A stretch of 64,000 nt of DNA from Halichondria panicea (taxonomy: Eukaryota; Porifera; Demospongiae; Suberitida; Halichondriidae): contig NC_087386.1 of the NCBI RefSeq assembly GCF_963675165.1, forward strand, positions 4,098,169-4,162,168, written 5' to 3'. Each line of letters begins with the position of its first letter. Position 1 is the stretch's first letter. The notes below the pieces were generated by a model. The model saw only the letters and a list, made by a program, of their open reading frames with translations, was not told the DNA's origin and made no database searches. Position numbers and translations under genes: made by a program. Positions 20,701 to 35,700 of this stretch are shown here, piece by piece.

Positions 20701-23700
20701 AAACTCTTCATTCTAGATGGGTGAGTCAAAATACCCTTGTGCGAGAACTTTGAAGCAAAAGAGGGGATAGGCTGATTCAAGGTGGGCCTATTTTCGCAAG
20801 GGTACGGTACAATACCAAAGGGTAAAATGAACGTATAACGGTTATAGTGTTGAATCGGATGTAAAACTGAACACTTCCTTCAATACAAATCAAAATGGTA
20901 ACGTCATTATCAAAAATTGAAATAACTAGCTAGCTAACTATTATAATGCATGCAGACAATTAGCCTCGATTCCAGGCCGCTCTTCGCTCGAAGAGAGGGC
21001 CTGGTATCGACTGTTTGCGCATGCGCCACCTATTACCCGGAAAGTGGGTAATTCAGATACCATTGTATATGCTCAGTAAAACAATGATGTCACAACGAAC
21101 GGAAATGGATTGAAGAAAGTGGATAGAAGAAGGTTTCTAGCCCGTGTGATAGCATTCTAATAGCTACCCTTAGCCTACTATGTTAACAAAAGACTCACAG
21201 CCTGCAACAGTGTGGATAACAATCCTCTGAACGGAGGGGAAGGCTGATAATAGCCTATATGGATAGGCCACGCCCATCTGACACTAACCTTGGTGAAAGT
21301 CGACTCTATCAGAAAGAAATTGCTGCTGTAACCAATACAGCTCTGTCTCTAGCTAGCTAGCTATATAGCTCTGTGTCTGACTTTTAATATGAAGAGTATT
21401 CTTCGTCTATATAGTAATTATGTTATTCAGGATATAATTCGGGTAAAAATTTAGTTTAATAGAAAACATTACAAGAATATTATCCAATAATTTTGCGCAT
21501 GCGCAAGCAGTCAGTAGCAGGCCTAATTATTAGGCCTTGTGAAGGAGGCTAGCAGACAATCAGATACAGCACTGGAGAAGAGACGATAGTCTTCAAAAAC
21601 GGTCATTCCAGGTCACAGATGACTTGCATTGAGTCTTATAGGGCTGATACGAGATCGAGAACAACTGGGGCAACAGTGCACTGTTGCAAATAGTATCTAT
21701 AAGCTAACTATGAGGATTAAAGCACTAGACAATCATCAACCATACTGAATTATACAAGCTAGCACACGATCACAAGTTAACGAATCCGCTTACTCAGCAA
21801 TTTTCCTGCACATGCGTAAAAACGATAGCATTTTTGCATAATACATACAATGCGTTCATTGTGTGTGTTTTTATGCGTTTAAACGGCAAACGAAACGAGA
21901 AATGTTTATTGATTGATATAGCTTTAATCTGTGAGAATCTGCTGATGGCACAACAAATAAAAGCAAGTAAACGAGTGTTGCTCGCCATGTTTTTGTTTTT
22001 GCTCAAAAGTATTAGAGTGTTATAGAAGAGGTAAATAATTTACAATGTGCTTCAATTGTATCACAAGAAAGGGGTGTCCACAGTTAATAGTGTATACTGC
22101 ATGACTGGCCTGTAGCCAAACAGTGGGAGCAAACCTTTGTCAAAGGCATAATTATGGTCAGTATAGTCTGTGAGATAAGTACAATTCAATCACCGAATTA
22201 AATCAACAATACTGAAGCAACTGCATGTTATTTAAATGGCCTGTAGCCAAACAGTGGGAGCAAACCTTTGTCAAAGGCACAGGGTAAGAGAGAGTTTAAG
22301 CGCAGACAGTATAGTATATATAAACAAGCAGAAAGTGTGTATCTATTTATATTAATACTGAGAAGAAAAGACTTACATGGATCTATTGTTATATCTTGTC
22401 TATATGGTATCATTTGTTTTGTGGCTTACCGCTATACCAGGACCTCAAAAAAAAGAAGTAAGTTGATTCTGCCACTGGATTCTCTAACATGTGGGGATGA
22501 GCATAATTGCATCCACAGGAATAATTAAAGGGTGTGTCCAAAGAGATAAAGTTTACAATGGCTACTATATAATATAGCTAGCACTGTTTTAACAAATCTT
22601 TTCTGACTCTTGTAGCTAACAAAATCTAGCACTTTAGTGCAAGGCTAACTCATATGTTGAATAGAAAGTTTGTGCGAACAGATGATGCTACGAAAAATTC
22701 TGAAGAGACTTCAATGCGAGTCAAACTAGCCATATAACTCGAGAAAGAAGCTTTAGTTTGCTAATCTAAAAATAAGAATCCAAGAGAACATGGCTAGAAG
22801 CTGTTAGTTTTCGTCACATTGCAACCGTTGAAAAGTTACAGCTGGAACACACGCACGCACGCACACACACAACAGACAGACACACACACACAGTCAGCTT
22901 TACCGTATCCCTCATGCAGCTACCCCTCGAGGTATAACAAGTAAACTACCGGTCAGTGCATGCAAATAATGAAACAAGGTTTTTTTTGCCACTTTGTGAA
23001 TTACTAATTAACATTTGACAGGAGAGCCTCACCTTGATGGGTTCATAGAAGAGGTCGATAGCACCATCCACAACACCCCTCACCACAGACACTGGATTAC
23101 CGAGCACATCCAAGCCAAAGATGAGTGTGTGCAGTTGAAAGAGAAGCTGGTTGCGATAGTGCTTCAAGAGAAGATTGGTCAGTCCATGACCAGTTTGGGG
23201 TTGGTACTCAAGATGGAAGACACTGAATCTATATAATTAATGAAGTGCATGGTCATAATTCTGCTTGGTGATACAATGTGAATACATCTTAATTTCAGCA
23301 CAAATATGGACGCAGCCTATTGGATTAACCACATTCAATTATGGTAAGGAGCATGCAGGCTAAGACTGAAACAAGAGCAATGCTTCTACTACTGAGTGAT
23401 TCACACACTTCATTTCAGTTTCTTGAACAGAGGTCAGAATGACTCCGATAGAGTGGAGGAAAAGCTCAAGGAGCTTGTCTCCAGTAGTGATCTCGGTCTC
23501 AGCCTTGTTTTGACCCACACTGCGAATGTTGAAACTTAGAGTCACCTGCACCAGTATGTGTATAGACGAGGAGTAAGTGACATCCATCACAGTATACACT
23601 TCACTACATGTAAGTCACACATACAATTGCATGCATGTGTACAAGAACTGCAGACATCAAAGCATAATTGTAAGAACCTTTATAGGAGCCAAGTGTAGAA

Positions 23701-26700
23701 CATCAAAGAAGCTCCTGCTTATAGTGAAATCTTCTGCCAGCTATACACAGAATCAAGAAAATATTGCAGTGATTCAAAAGATTCACAACCATGCATATAC
23801 ATAATTGTAAGTCCAGTACAAAATAATTGCATATAAACAGCAGGGCTGCATTGAGGGGGGTATTTCGCCCCCCCTGGGATTTAACAGATTTTATGATAAT
23901 AATTATTATAGTGGATGGACACAGACATATAGAAGCTGAGGTGGTAGACAGCTATTCTGCGCACATAGGACTATAATGTACAACAATCATGTAAAGATGA
24001 TATCTGATTAAACTGTACTATAATTTAGCTACATAATAATAATATTATGAGCTGAAATTGCGCCAGAAGTGATCTAAGCCCCAAATATCCAAAATTTTCC
24101 GGGGGAGCATGCCCCTGGACCCTCTAGACTAGTTTGACATGCACCAACTTTGCGTCGGGGGCCTTCACCCCTCTATATTTTTCGTATGCCCAATTTTCCC
24201 CCCTGGCCCAAAATCCTGGATGCAGCCCTGTACAGTACACACTAACCTCAGGGACTACAGTTTCTTTGAGAGACTTTTTCACATACTCGATATCACCTTC
24301 AACAAACTCAGTCTGTATGATTAGTAAAAAAAATGAACACAATTTAAAGCTTGCAAAACATAATTATACTCCTGATACAGCATATACAATGGTGTGCACT
24401 CCTTAATTGATCGCACTGCATGCGTTACTGTATATATAATACGTACTTGGAAGAGTGGATCACTTCCATTCAGAGAGAAAAAGTCAACGAGAGAGAGAAT
24501 AAATCCCAGATCCACATTTACTGCCATCTTTTGGACCAGCACATGCACATACCTACATACACATACACGTACACATGACACATTGATTGTAAACATACGT
24601 GTAAATCTCATCTATATATCATTATATTTACTAGCGATTATACTGATCGAGATTACTTAAAGTGGTATCCATTGGATTGGTCATTTTTCCTCAAGATGAG
24701 ACTGGCTTCAACGAAAGGCTTGGGCTCTACGACGAAACAGCAAAAAAGAATTAAGACCACTCAATGATTATTTATATGCTCACCAGTTGTTGAGGCAACA
24801 GTTGGTGGTGGTGGTAAGGGGTACATCACTTGCGGGTACACAGAAAATGGCAGCTGGTTATCGACCTGCATTTAATGTGTACAATAATTTACTGAAATAT
24901 CACATGCACGGTAACAAATTGAAAACTACAAAGGTACACTATAATGCCCAGAGTATACATTCCTGTGTAAAGAAAATGGCAACACTAGCCATAGAGTATA
25001 CGGCACAGTTTCAACTGTTTTAGAAGTGCATAATTCGTGTTTATAAATAAGGGAAGTTTTGCAATGTACCATTTCTTGTCTAAGGAACGTAGCTATATAG
25101 CTCTGCCTGCGAGCAGGATATTAGACTTGAGGCTACAATTGTATTTAAGGCAAGCAAATAATTTCTCTCTAGTTTGAAAAACTATAATACCAATATAGTA
25201 CATAATTATATTATACGTCTACTTGTGTTACGGTGCACTGGTATAAAGCAGGTATGCTGGGATACACACAAACAAGTAAATAAACCATACTATTTCACAT
25301 ATGCACCGAGGCATAAATACCATCATGTATGCATGGTTACCTGAACATAGCCAATCTTTGCATGCACAGAGTAGTCTTTCTCTGAGAGCGAGAACTTGAC
25401 AAACAACCCATCGTGATTGGTTCTTCTCAGCTTGCCTTTAATCGGACTATACATCTCCATTGCCTCCATGTCTATCTGGATACGAAAACCAACCCTTTTC
25501 ACATAGGATGACATTCAGTCAAAAAAATTGTATTAGAAGTGGAAAATCATGCTGCCGGTAATCTATACACTTAAGTATAGCAGTATGACTCATTTCATGT
25601 AGGTAGTCCTGCCAAATCAGACTCAATTTGTTTCTGTATGGCTTTTCTATACTGGTACATATAATTATTAAAAATTTTTAACAATAAAATTATTGAAGTA
25701 ACAGTACCAGCAGGTTAGTTTCTTTAATGTCCATCTCCTTTGATTGATACGCCAGCTCAAGTACTTCAATGAGAGAGGTGGTGACAGTTGTCCACCGCCC
25801 TTTGCCCCTGTTGATCTGCCAGATGAACCCTGATCTACATAAGTACGTAGAGTCAATGTGCGATGACTATTACCCTGAGGCCAGGCCGCGGACAGCGGGT
25901 TATTTCATCTGTTTAAACGTTTAGACATTAATTTTGTTGAGTCTGTTTACCTAAATGCCATAGCAATGCGTTAACAGCCATGGCCACGGCATGGATAGCT
26001 TTCACACAACAAATTATCAGTGGAAGGTTTTGATATTAAAGCTTCGTTGTCGAATAAAACAAGCAAAAGCGCTAAGAAGCTTGAACTGGCACGCTGGCTG
26101 CATCCTAGCTACGTGCGGCCTTTATTCGAGGCACATATTATGATTGTCGTTTGTAGTTTCCTTGCTAACTCTGCGATTCTAGCACCAGGACTCTCAGGAT
26201 TCAAGAGCCATGCTTTTGAGACTTCAGGCTTCTTTGATACAGTCATATGTATGATACATCAGTATGCATGCTCATAGTGATACATACTACTGCATTTATT
26301 GTATAACAGTCCTTTGGTTTCTATAGATAATTGTTGATAGAAAATTTGTATGAGAAAGCAGGGAGCGTAAATACTGTATAGCGCGAAATTTTCGAGGCAC
26401 TTATATTTCGTGGAATAGCCTCTAAAGGCATTTCATTGCACAATGTTAGTGGAATGACTGCTTACCAGAAGCTACGCCTTTAATCTTGCACGTTATAGCA
26501 GATAATTCTAATTAATTAAAGAACAATTTTCGTGTAGGCAGATTACTAACTCACAAATCAGCAAAAATTAAGACCCTCGAAATTTTGCGTTATACGGTAA
26601 TATTCACACTAGAATGTGACTACATACAAACATACTCGTGGCCTAGCTGCTTTAAGAAACTTTTAATACACATGTTCAATGTACTGAACTCCCATTGAAT

Positions 26701-29700
26701 AATGCTTTCTATAGCTACTCACTGAGTGATAGCAATGTATGCCAGTTCCCTTCTCTTGTCATTGTCGACCAGAGAGAGGCCGATGGATCTGAGGGACAAA
26801 GAAGCCTCGAACAATGGCACGGAGTAGGAGTTCTCTGCTCTGATACGCTCCAGCACACCTTCATCGGAGGTGAAAATGATCACTCTCTGGAGGCCGTTAC
26901 TAAATGACTTCCAATAGCCCCTGAAGAAAACACATTGCTTGAGTTGTGTATAATAATTATAGCTAGACTGACAGCTACGTACATATATATATATATATTT
27001 ATTTTGAAATCTACCGACATGGCGCCCATGCACCCCGGTTTTTGAGTGAAAGTTTCTGCATACTTTAAAACACGCCCACCAGAACCAGAGACATGTCACA
27101 GTAAGAGTATGAGTTTGAAGTTTGCCTTACAAACATGTTAGAAAGTAGTTTCCTATGTAAGAGCTCAGTAGCTCCAAAGAAAGCTAGGTATCAGCTTTCT
27201 CTATTAAGCGACAAGGAACACCCTAGCTAGATGTCGACTCAGATTGATGATGTGAATCAAATGATGACACGTACACTTTTCACACATATACACCTAGCTA
27301 TTTTACTCATGCATTAACATTGTTGTACATTGACTTTTGACTGTTGCATCTATTGTATAACTAAAGTCCAAGCGGTGGAATACCTATAGTACCAAGAGTA
27401 TTGGGCATAAATTCAAAGACAAAACTAATGTTGTAATTTTTAAATAAGCCACCCACCTATATGTACAGCCACTGCGTACAGGTAGCATGACATTTGAATG
27501 GGCTTATCTCAGTAAAGTACGGTACATAATTACATCATGTATGCATACGTTATTACTCATACACGAGGGATGCATGTTTTTGTGAAAAAATTGGTATGAT
27601 TATACATGTACATCACGTCACGCTTCCAAGCTGTAAGTGTAGCCTTAACTATTCATACATCACTAGGTTTTCATCTAGTGGGGTGGACCTTCTTCTCCCC
27701 AAAATGTTGTAGAAAAATGACATTATCACATTAGTACTACATGACATCATCACATTAGTACAATATCAGACATATTAGTATAACATCAGACGCTTACGCA
27801 TGCCCAAACCTTCAGATGAAAACCTGATCGCGAGTCACAATGCACATGTGCATGCACATATAATTATGTTTCTCCCTCCTTGAGTTTCCCATGTGTTGAC
27901 TGCTCACCTGTTTACCCCTTTGCTGCCATCAATGATCTCTGTAACATTTTCATCCTGTGGGGAGGCCAATTGCTCAAACAGGCTCTTGTCCACACCTGTA
28001 AATGCATTAGGGATATAAAGGTGCATAAAATAATTAATGTTTCCACTAAGCATAATTATACTTACAACTAATAATCAATTTGCATACTGTTTTACATTGT
28101 ACCACCATTCTAGAAACGTTGTCCAATTGAGATAAGGATGTTGAGACTATGCCTAACCGTAATTTCTTAATTAATCAATTGCTTGGTCCGTGATAAGTTA
28201 CAAGAATTCAGATAAAGTGATTATTAAACTTAATTGAGAAGTACAACCATAATTATTGCTGATTATATACCTTTAACAGGTGGCGGGGTAGTGACACCTG
28301 ACAGTGACTGCTTGCTTCCCTTCCTGAAGATTCCAGAGATGATGTTCCTAGTGGAAGCTTGGCCAAGGAACTTGAAGTTGTAAGATTGCTGGGAGTCCTG
28401 TACACAAAAACAAAAAACCGAAAAATACGTGTACATGATTGTATACCATAATTATAGCGGGTATATTTTAAGAGCATAAATGTTCACGGTTTTCATGGAT
28501 TCAGCATGTACTGCAGACATTTATACTCAGGAATAATATCGCATGCATGCATGCATGCTGTTAAAGAGGCTGCTTCCACAAAAATTAAATCTGTGAAAAT
28601 GGTCTTCTGCAAAGGTTTATACACTCGAAACATACCTGCATATATACAGTAGCCAGGGGCGTAACTAGAAAATGTACGGGAAAGAGGCAAGAGCTCATTT
28701 CTGCTCATTCTATATACCTAGTTATAGCTAGTTATCCAGAAGTTAGCTAGCCAGAGCTATTAAAAGCTAGTGAGGTGAGTCACATGAAACTTAAAGTTCA
28801 ATATAGTACAGGAGGCAAGGGCCTCCTCTGCCTCATTGCTAGTTATGCCCCTGGTAGCTATAATTATACTACATGCACAAAAAATGGTCACCGTGTTGAA
28901 TAGTGTCCTACATGTATATAATGAAAGCACCGCAGGTGCTGATGCCTCGGTGGAGATGCCAAAGCTACATAACATAAAGCTGCTTTCAATCATGCATGCA
29001 AACTCAAAGAGTTGGTAGTGATCGACCATGATTGTTGTTAAAAACGATCGATGCCAAAAGTTCAAGTCTAAAATTAATGGTTGCCGTCTGCAGAACCTTG
29101 CAGCTCTCTTCTCACTCTTGCAGCTACCAATAGCTAGCGTTCTAGTGCAGAGCTAACTACTAAGTAGAGTAGCAACATTCGATCAGTAAACAAGTTTGGC
29201 TACGTGCTCTTCTGAAAAGGCTGCAATGGCATTCCAAGTAAGTAAAACTAAGCATAACTCGAGATCGAAGCATTATTTTTCAAATCCACGAATTAAAATC
29301 CCAGTAAACATGACTAGAAGCCTATAGAAACTCTTACTTGCACTTGATTCATCCGTGAGTAGCTGTAGCAATCTACACATACACACACACACACATACAC
29401 ACAAACACACTACCGTATACCTCGCTTGCGCATGCGCAACGAGGCATAATTATATGCAATTTACACATTCACAGCAAAATCTCTTGAAGCATAGATTTGT
29501 ATGTGTACATGGTTTTGTGTACTCATGTACCTTGTTAACATCGATAGGCTTGCAGTTGGTGACCTTGGCCATTTCAGGAAAGTTCCATCTGATAGCTTTC
29601 TTACCCGATGGATCATCCCAGGTGAAGTACATCATCTCTCTCGGCTGAAGAGTGTGCAGTATGGCCAGGGGACTCCTGCATGAGATGAGATTTAGAAACA

Positions 29701-32700
29701 CATTACAGCACACTGTTTTGAAGGCCATTGGAATATAACACAACACTACTACTCAAGTCACTATCCAGGATGGTATTGAAAAAACGGCATAGTGGGAAGG
29801 GAATAGGTAGTCACAGTCAATTAGGAGTAAAATTACATATGGTTGAAGATTACATGAGTATGTATAACTTTTTCTGATACGGACTCTTGACTATAGTATA
29901 CTTTACCCATGTATCAATATTGCTGTATCTGAGGCATTCACTGTATTTCAAGCGCTGGCATGCCTCAGAATAGACCTAGTTTATTAATTAGTGAGAAATG
30001 CGGTTGGAGGGTGCTAAGAGTGCACGACATCGTAAAAAAATGTTGCAGACCCACGCCCAGGCTACCGCATGTTTTCCTGCGCATGACAGCATTTTGAAGG
30101 TTGGTCTCAATCATTGGACATGCCAAAAGCTCTGTCGTTCAATCTATATAGCTAGTGCTGCTCACCGTTTATGAATAGCTCTCGGAAAATCGGTAAGTTA
30201 CAGTAATTTTAATTTTAAGCTTAGGGGGGTGCTTGAACACCCTGAGCCCCTAGCTGGATACGCCATGCACTGTATAATACGTACATACTGAGGCCTTACA
30301 AATAAATGTACAGTGCTCAACAAAACTTTAAATAACCAAACTTTACAGACAACATTTCTTTTAGCACAGTTATATAATAAGATGATCGATAACGTACTTT
30401 GTGTCTTGTTTAAACTGAAGAGTAACGTCAGTGAAGTGGTTGATGATCTGCACTGGGACACAGCCGGGATAGTAGGGGCTGAAGGTGACCACAGTGGCAG
30501 ACTCCGACTCCTGCACCTCCAGACACAGGGCAGACACCTAATCAAAAGATAAAATTTATTAGACTTTCGTCCTGACTTTCACACACATACACTGCATGTG
30601 TGTGCACGTGCTGTACATAGCATACATGTACGTGCTTCCACACGCATAGATATGTGCACCTCACTGTTTCTGCTGTACTGTACCACTGTAAAATCTGAAC
30701 GATCATAATTAAAGGGGGCAGAGCAAGCCTCCCCCTTTTCACTATTGGTCACCACAGCGACCAACTTGTTGCTGGGGATGAAGGGCCAGAAGGGAATGAC
30801 CTCCTCAGGAGGTATGGTGGTCTTATTTGCGGGGGTGCTCTCCTCGTACACTTGCAATGAAAGCTATAGGTGCAATCATGATTATTATAATTGTAGATCT
30901 AATGTACAGTGAATACACAAAAACTGTAAGCTTAAAGGAGGACAGTGCCAGTGTTACAGTGCATATGCAGCAGGTAAGGCTGTGTAGATGTACAAGAACA
31001 GTGTAAGTAAAATATCAAGGTTTAGATTTCTGTGTACATAAATCTTAGTACAGCCTAGTGTGTTTGATGAAAAAAAGATACAGTACCTTCGTCTCATTCA
31101 CGAGTAGGTAGTAGGGAGTCACAATGACCAACTTGGTGAGAGTGAACTGGGATAGCCGGATCTCAACCCCAAACTATGTGTGGGACAAATGAAAAGATAT
31201 ATAGAATTTTAATGGATTTAAGCATTCAGGAGGGTTACAATAAGTATTAGTTAATGTACAGTGTAGAGGGATTTATGACAGTAAACCTCCCGACTACGAG
31301 GGCGTAAGCCCGAGGGGGAGGTGTGGTTTACTGTCATAAACCGTGAGGCACTGTGCATTAATTGATATATGTCCCATCTGATTGGCTGACTGGTTGCTAT
31401 GCATCAAGCTGCATGACTACCACATAGCAACACTATTCAAACAAGAAGACAACTATTAGGAAAAGATAGCTCGTTCACACCAGGGCTGCTGTCCACACTC
31501 AAATCCTTGCACAGCCTGGACAGAATATGAGCAGCCAGCTCCTCCCTCAAAGCGAACGGTACAGAGCCACTCCCACTCTCTGTTCACTTAGTCAGCCCCT
31601 CCCTCCACTTACTGCGCAGCAACCAGCCAGAAGAAACATTGACACAGCTAGCTCTAGACCGTGTCTAGACCAGCTCTCTTCAGCTATGCCAGGCTAGTAG
31701 GCAAGCAAAGGTAAGCATAGAATAGCCACTCCTATATTATTACTAAACTGGCTTCTTTTTATTTAAATACAGAAGCTGAACAGGCCTAGTGCAGTGCGTG
31801 CAGTACTAGTGCTAGTGAGCAAGGCTCAGCCTGAGCCCTAGCCCTCTCCCAGAGTTTCTCTAAAGCAGCTCCTTCTGCAAGCACACAGCAGAATTTTTGA
31901 TGAACTAGTCTACAGACTACACTCTCTGTCTCTATGTTTTCATTTATGACATTTTGTTTCTTATGCAAGACATTTTCATTCATCAAAAACACCATTAATT
32001 TATTTTTACTGCATATGCTCGAGGTGCCAATTTATGAGCCATATTTTCCCTTGTAGCCCTGAGGTGCCAATTTATGACAGTTAAACCCCCCACTAGACTA
32101 CATGGAAAGTGTAGTAGGTGGGAAATAAATAATAATACTTAGACACTATTTTGAAGGTGTCTATGGGATTTAGAAGCCCAAAGGCAATCCTTTAATATCC
32201 CAAGTAAATGGGATACTACAAGTGCCCGAAAAAACAGTGTTTAGATACTAGTGCACATGCGCAAACCTAGCCTCCTTCACCGGCCTTCATAGAAAAGAAG
32301 GCCTGCTATCGATTGCTTGCGCATGCGCCAACTTTTTTCCCGTAAAATTTCCTATAATTATTACAGAATTCATCAGAGAAAATGTCCTAAAAGTCATACA
32401 CAGAGCTATATAGCTAGCTAGCTAGAGACAGAGCTGTGTTGTACAGCTATTTTATTCTGATAGAATCAGTAGTAGTAGTATAGTAGACTTTCACCAAAGT
32501 TAATGTTAAATGGCCGTGGCCTGTCCATATAGGTTCTTGTCAGCTTTCACTCCGTTCAGACGATTGTCATCCACACTGTTGCAAGCTGTGAGTCTTTTGT
32601 TAACATAGCAGGCTAAGGGTAGCTATCAGAGAATGCTATCCGATGGGCTAGAAACCTTCAATGGAACTTTCTATCTACTTCCTTCAATCCACTTCCGTTC

Positions 32701-35700
32701 GTTGTGATGTCATAGTTTTACTGAGAATATACGATGTTATCCAAAGCCCCCAGATACCGGGGGGATATTAGCGCATGTGCAAGCAGTCGATACCAGGTCC
32801 ACTTTCCTAAGTGAAGTGGGAAGTGCGGCCTGGGATCGAGGCTAGCGCAAACCTTGCCTCGAGGCTTGACTACAATACAACTTGCTTGACAACGGGATAT
32901 ACTAATTAAGTTGTAGGTATTCTAAATTCCATAGTATACGTCCTCTGAGGCACTTTTTCAATGTAGATCTTATCAACTAGTGTCTAAGACAAATTAGTTA
33001 CCAGCATGTGTTCCTTATAGTATTATGGCAAGCTGTGCTCTTGAGAAGACACCCAGATACACTTAGACATAGGCTAATTTTAGAGCTATTTAGGCAAAGT
33101 GATGAGGAAGTGAGGTCCAAAGGGGATGTCAGTACTCTCTACCAGCCATAACAGGTCTGTTCCCAAGTCATTCAATGCCATCTCTTCTATCACACAAGAT
33201 AGAAATTGTGTTCCACTTTCTAATACCTAAGCTGTGTCTTAGAGCACTTCAAACTAGATTACCATGTACAGTAAGAGCAGGAGAGGTACGCAAACTTTCT
33301 CTTCAGACAAATGTTTCATGCATGGCGCTGCCACTACTTTGCATTATGAGCTGGCAAATATGCTTTGTTCCATGCAGTTATAAACACACTTTAATTTTGT
33401 GAAACCCTCATGTTATAACATTGGAGATAGAGGTACACAATTTGGTGTTTATGTTAACACAAATCAAGCTGAATAAAAGAAAGCTAGGCACTAACATAGC
33501 AGCTGTAGTTATTAGTAGTGCTGGGTGTATGTGTGCATGATGCCTGATTGTTTTGAATTCTCTTTTAGGCCCCCTACAAGAAAACTAAGTAGATATAGCA
33601 AGCAGTGTGTACTTTCTTGAGTGCAACAAGCCTCCAAGCAGAGGTGTGACATCACACATTGCATTTACCTAGCATCACCTGGGGCGTTGCCTATCCCTTT
33701 CTTTCGTTTATCTATGGTACACGCTTTTCGCGTGTACACTATTATATATAAGCTATAATTATACGCAGTATATACCTTGTAGTTTTTCCCCCCCAGTTTG
33801 CAGGAAAATGTTCCACTACTGCCAATGGTACTCAGAGAGAAGGACTTGGAGGGCTCTGTCCGACTACCATTGGCCATGACAGCACACAGTTGGATCTACA
33901 TGAAACAAGGCAGCATTTTACTATACATTTGGCTAGTCTAGTGCATGCAAGAATATTTTTAAATGCAGAAAATAAAAACGTCATTATACCGACCTTGTTT
34001 TTTTTGTTGTTTGTGGACAAGAGGATAACGTCATTGCCTGCTGGATGATTAGTGACTTTGTCTCCTTCCTGAGTTAAAGAAAACATTTTGGATTTGGATC
34101 CCTAAAATATTGAATCACAAATCTAGTGCACTGAATACTGGGGCTATAATTATGAGAGCATTTGTCGAGCATATTCAGGCACCTTGTAGACAAGGTTGAG
34201 GTCTGTTTTGTTGACCATCCAAAAGGGACAGAACACCCCCAGCTTAAGGTACGACTCATCCTCAATGTGCACAGTCAGCTCCTGTACAAGTATACATGTA
34301 TGAATCATACACGCATATACATGTACATATAGGCGTATGGCAGAGCATTATTCCCACTTGAGGACAACACAAAAAATTAATTGCAATTGCCACATGTAGC
34401 TTCTATTCAAATGCCATTAAAGCCCTAGACGATAAGCCCATGTAAATCAAGTGGTAAATGCATGCACCTAATAGGATAAACTTTCACAGCGTAGCTACTC
34501 TACACTACTATTAATTTATACCCATGCAGGTACACACACGCACACTGGCTATAGATTTCTCACCACAGCTGTATTTTTCTCAGCAACGAGAAAGTTGATG
34601 TAACTGGACCGACACTTAAGCATAAACTTCCCTTGGAGACAGGAGCCTTGTTTCTACAAAATGTCAAACATTTATGCTACAAATTCGGAAAATTGAGGGC
34701 TAGAGAACAGCCATCACGAAGGAAAGCGGAGCCAGAACAAAACAGAAATGCAATGAAAAACTTAAACAGGATTGTAGTCAACAACAATTACAAAAAGTAC
34801 AGCTACTAAACACGCTTTCCAAGAGACTAACGTACCGTATTGACCATGGCCGACATCTCCTGCTCCTTGTCCAGGTTAACATAGTGGATGTGATCACTCT
34901 TGCCAGGCTCAATACCGCGAGATGGGTTGCCCTGATAAAGCAATGTGCACAATTAGTGTCAATTGTTAATGTAAATTGACTAACATTTTAACCTTTATGT
35001 TGCACAACAATAGGTACTGCTAATGCAGTCTGTTTATGCAACTAAAGTTGTATAGCATCAAACCAACACAGGTGGTAGGTAGTAACCGTAGGGTAGGGCA
35101 GGGCAATGTATTCGGGCCATCAATCTCTCTATCTATACACAAGCATCCACATGGAGCTGTAGGGCATTGGTAATAAACTAACAAAGTAGAGGTGCAGGGG
35201 CAAGAGGTTGTGAATGACGAGAGGAGGATGTAGATGAAATATGTGATGAGCGAAATCGTCCTGCGGCAATTGCCTCTTGATCTTGTAACACTCCTCAGTG
35301 CGATTCACACGGATGTAGTATGGGTCAGACGAGGAGAGGACACACTTAAGGTTGACCTTGTCTCCATGTTTAGACTTCCTCCAGGATAGAGGAGGACCCT
35401 CAGACTGAAACCTGTGTGTGTGGGTAGGGGAGGGGTAAATGAAAATAATATAATCACTAACAAGAAGCAATAATAATTATGAATTATAAAACAATATTAT
35501 CGCCACATCAATACGTGCATGGACATGAAGACTGAGGAATGAGTCGTGAGCAATAAATTGAGGTATTATATATAGCAAAAAATAGCATGCCCTATATCTC
35601 AGGCACTCACTTCAATCCTGATGGTCTGACATAATACTCTGAGTTGGCTGCACGATGGAGGGGCACTGAGAATGTGTCATTGGGTTTGAGTGCTGTCAGC

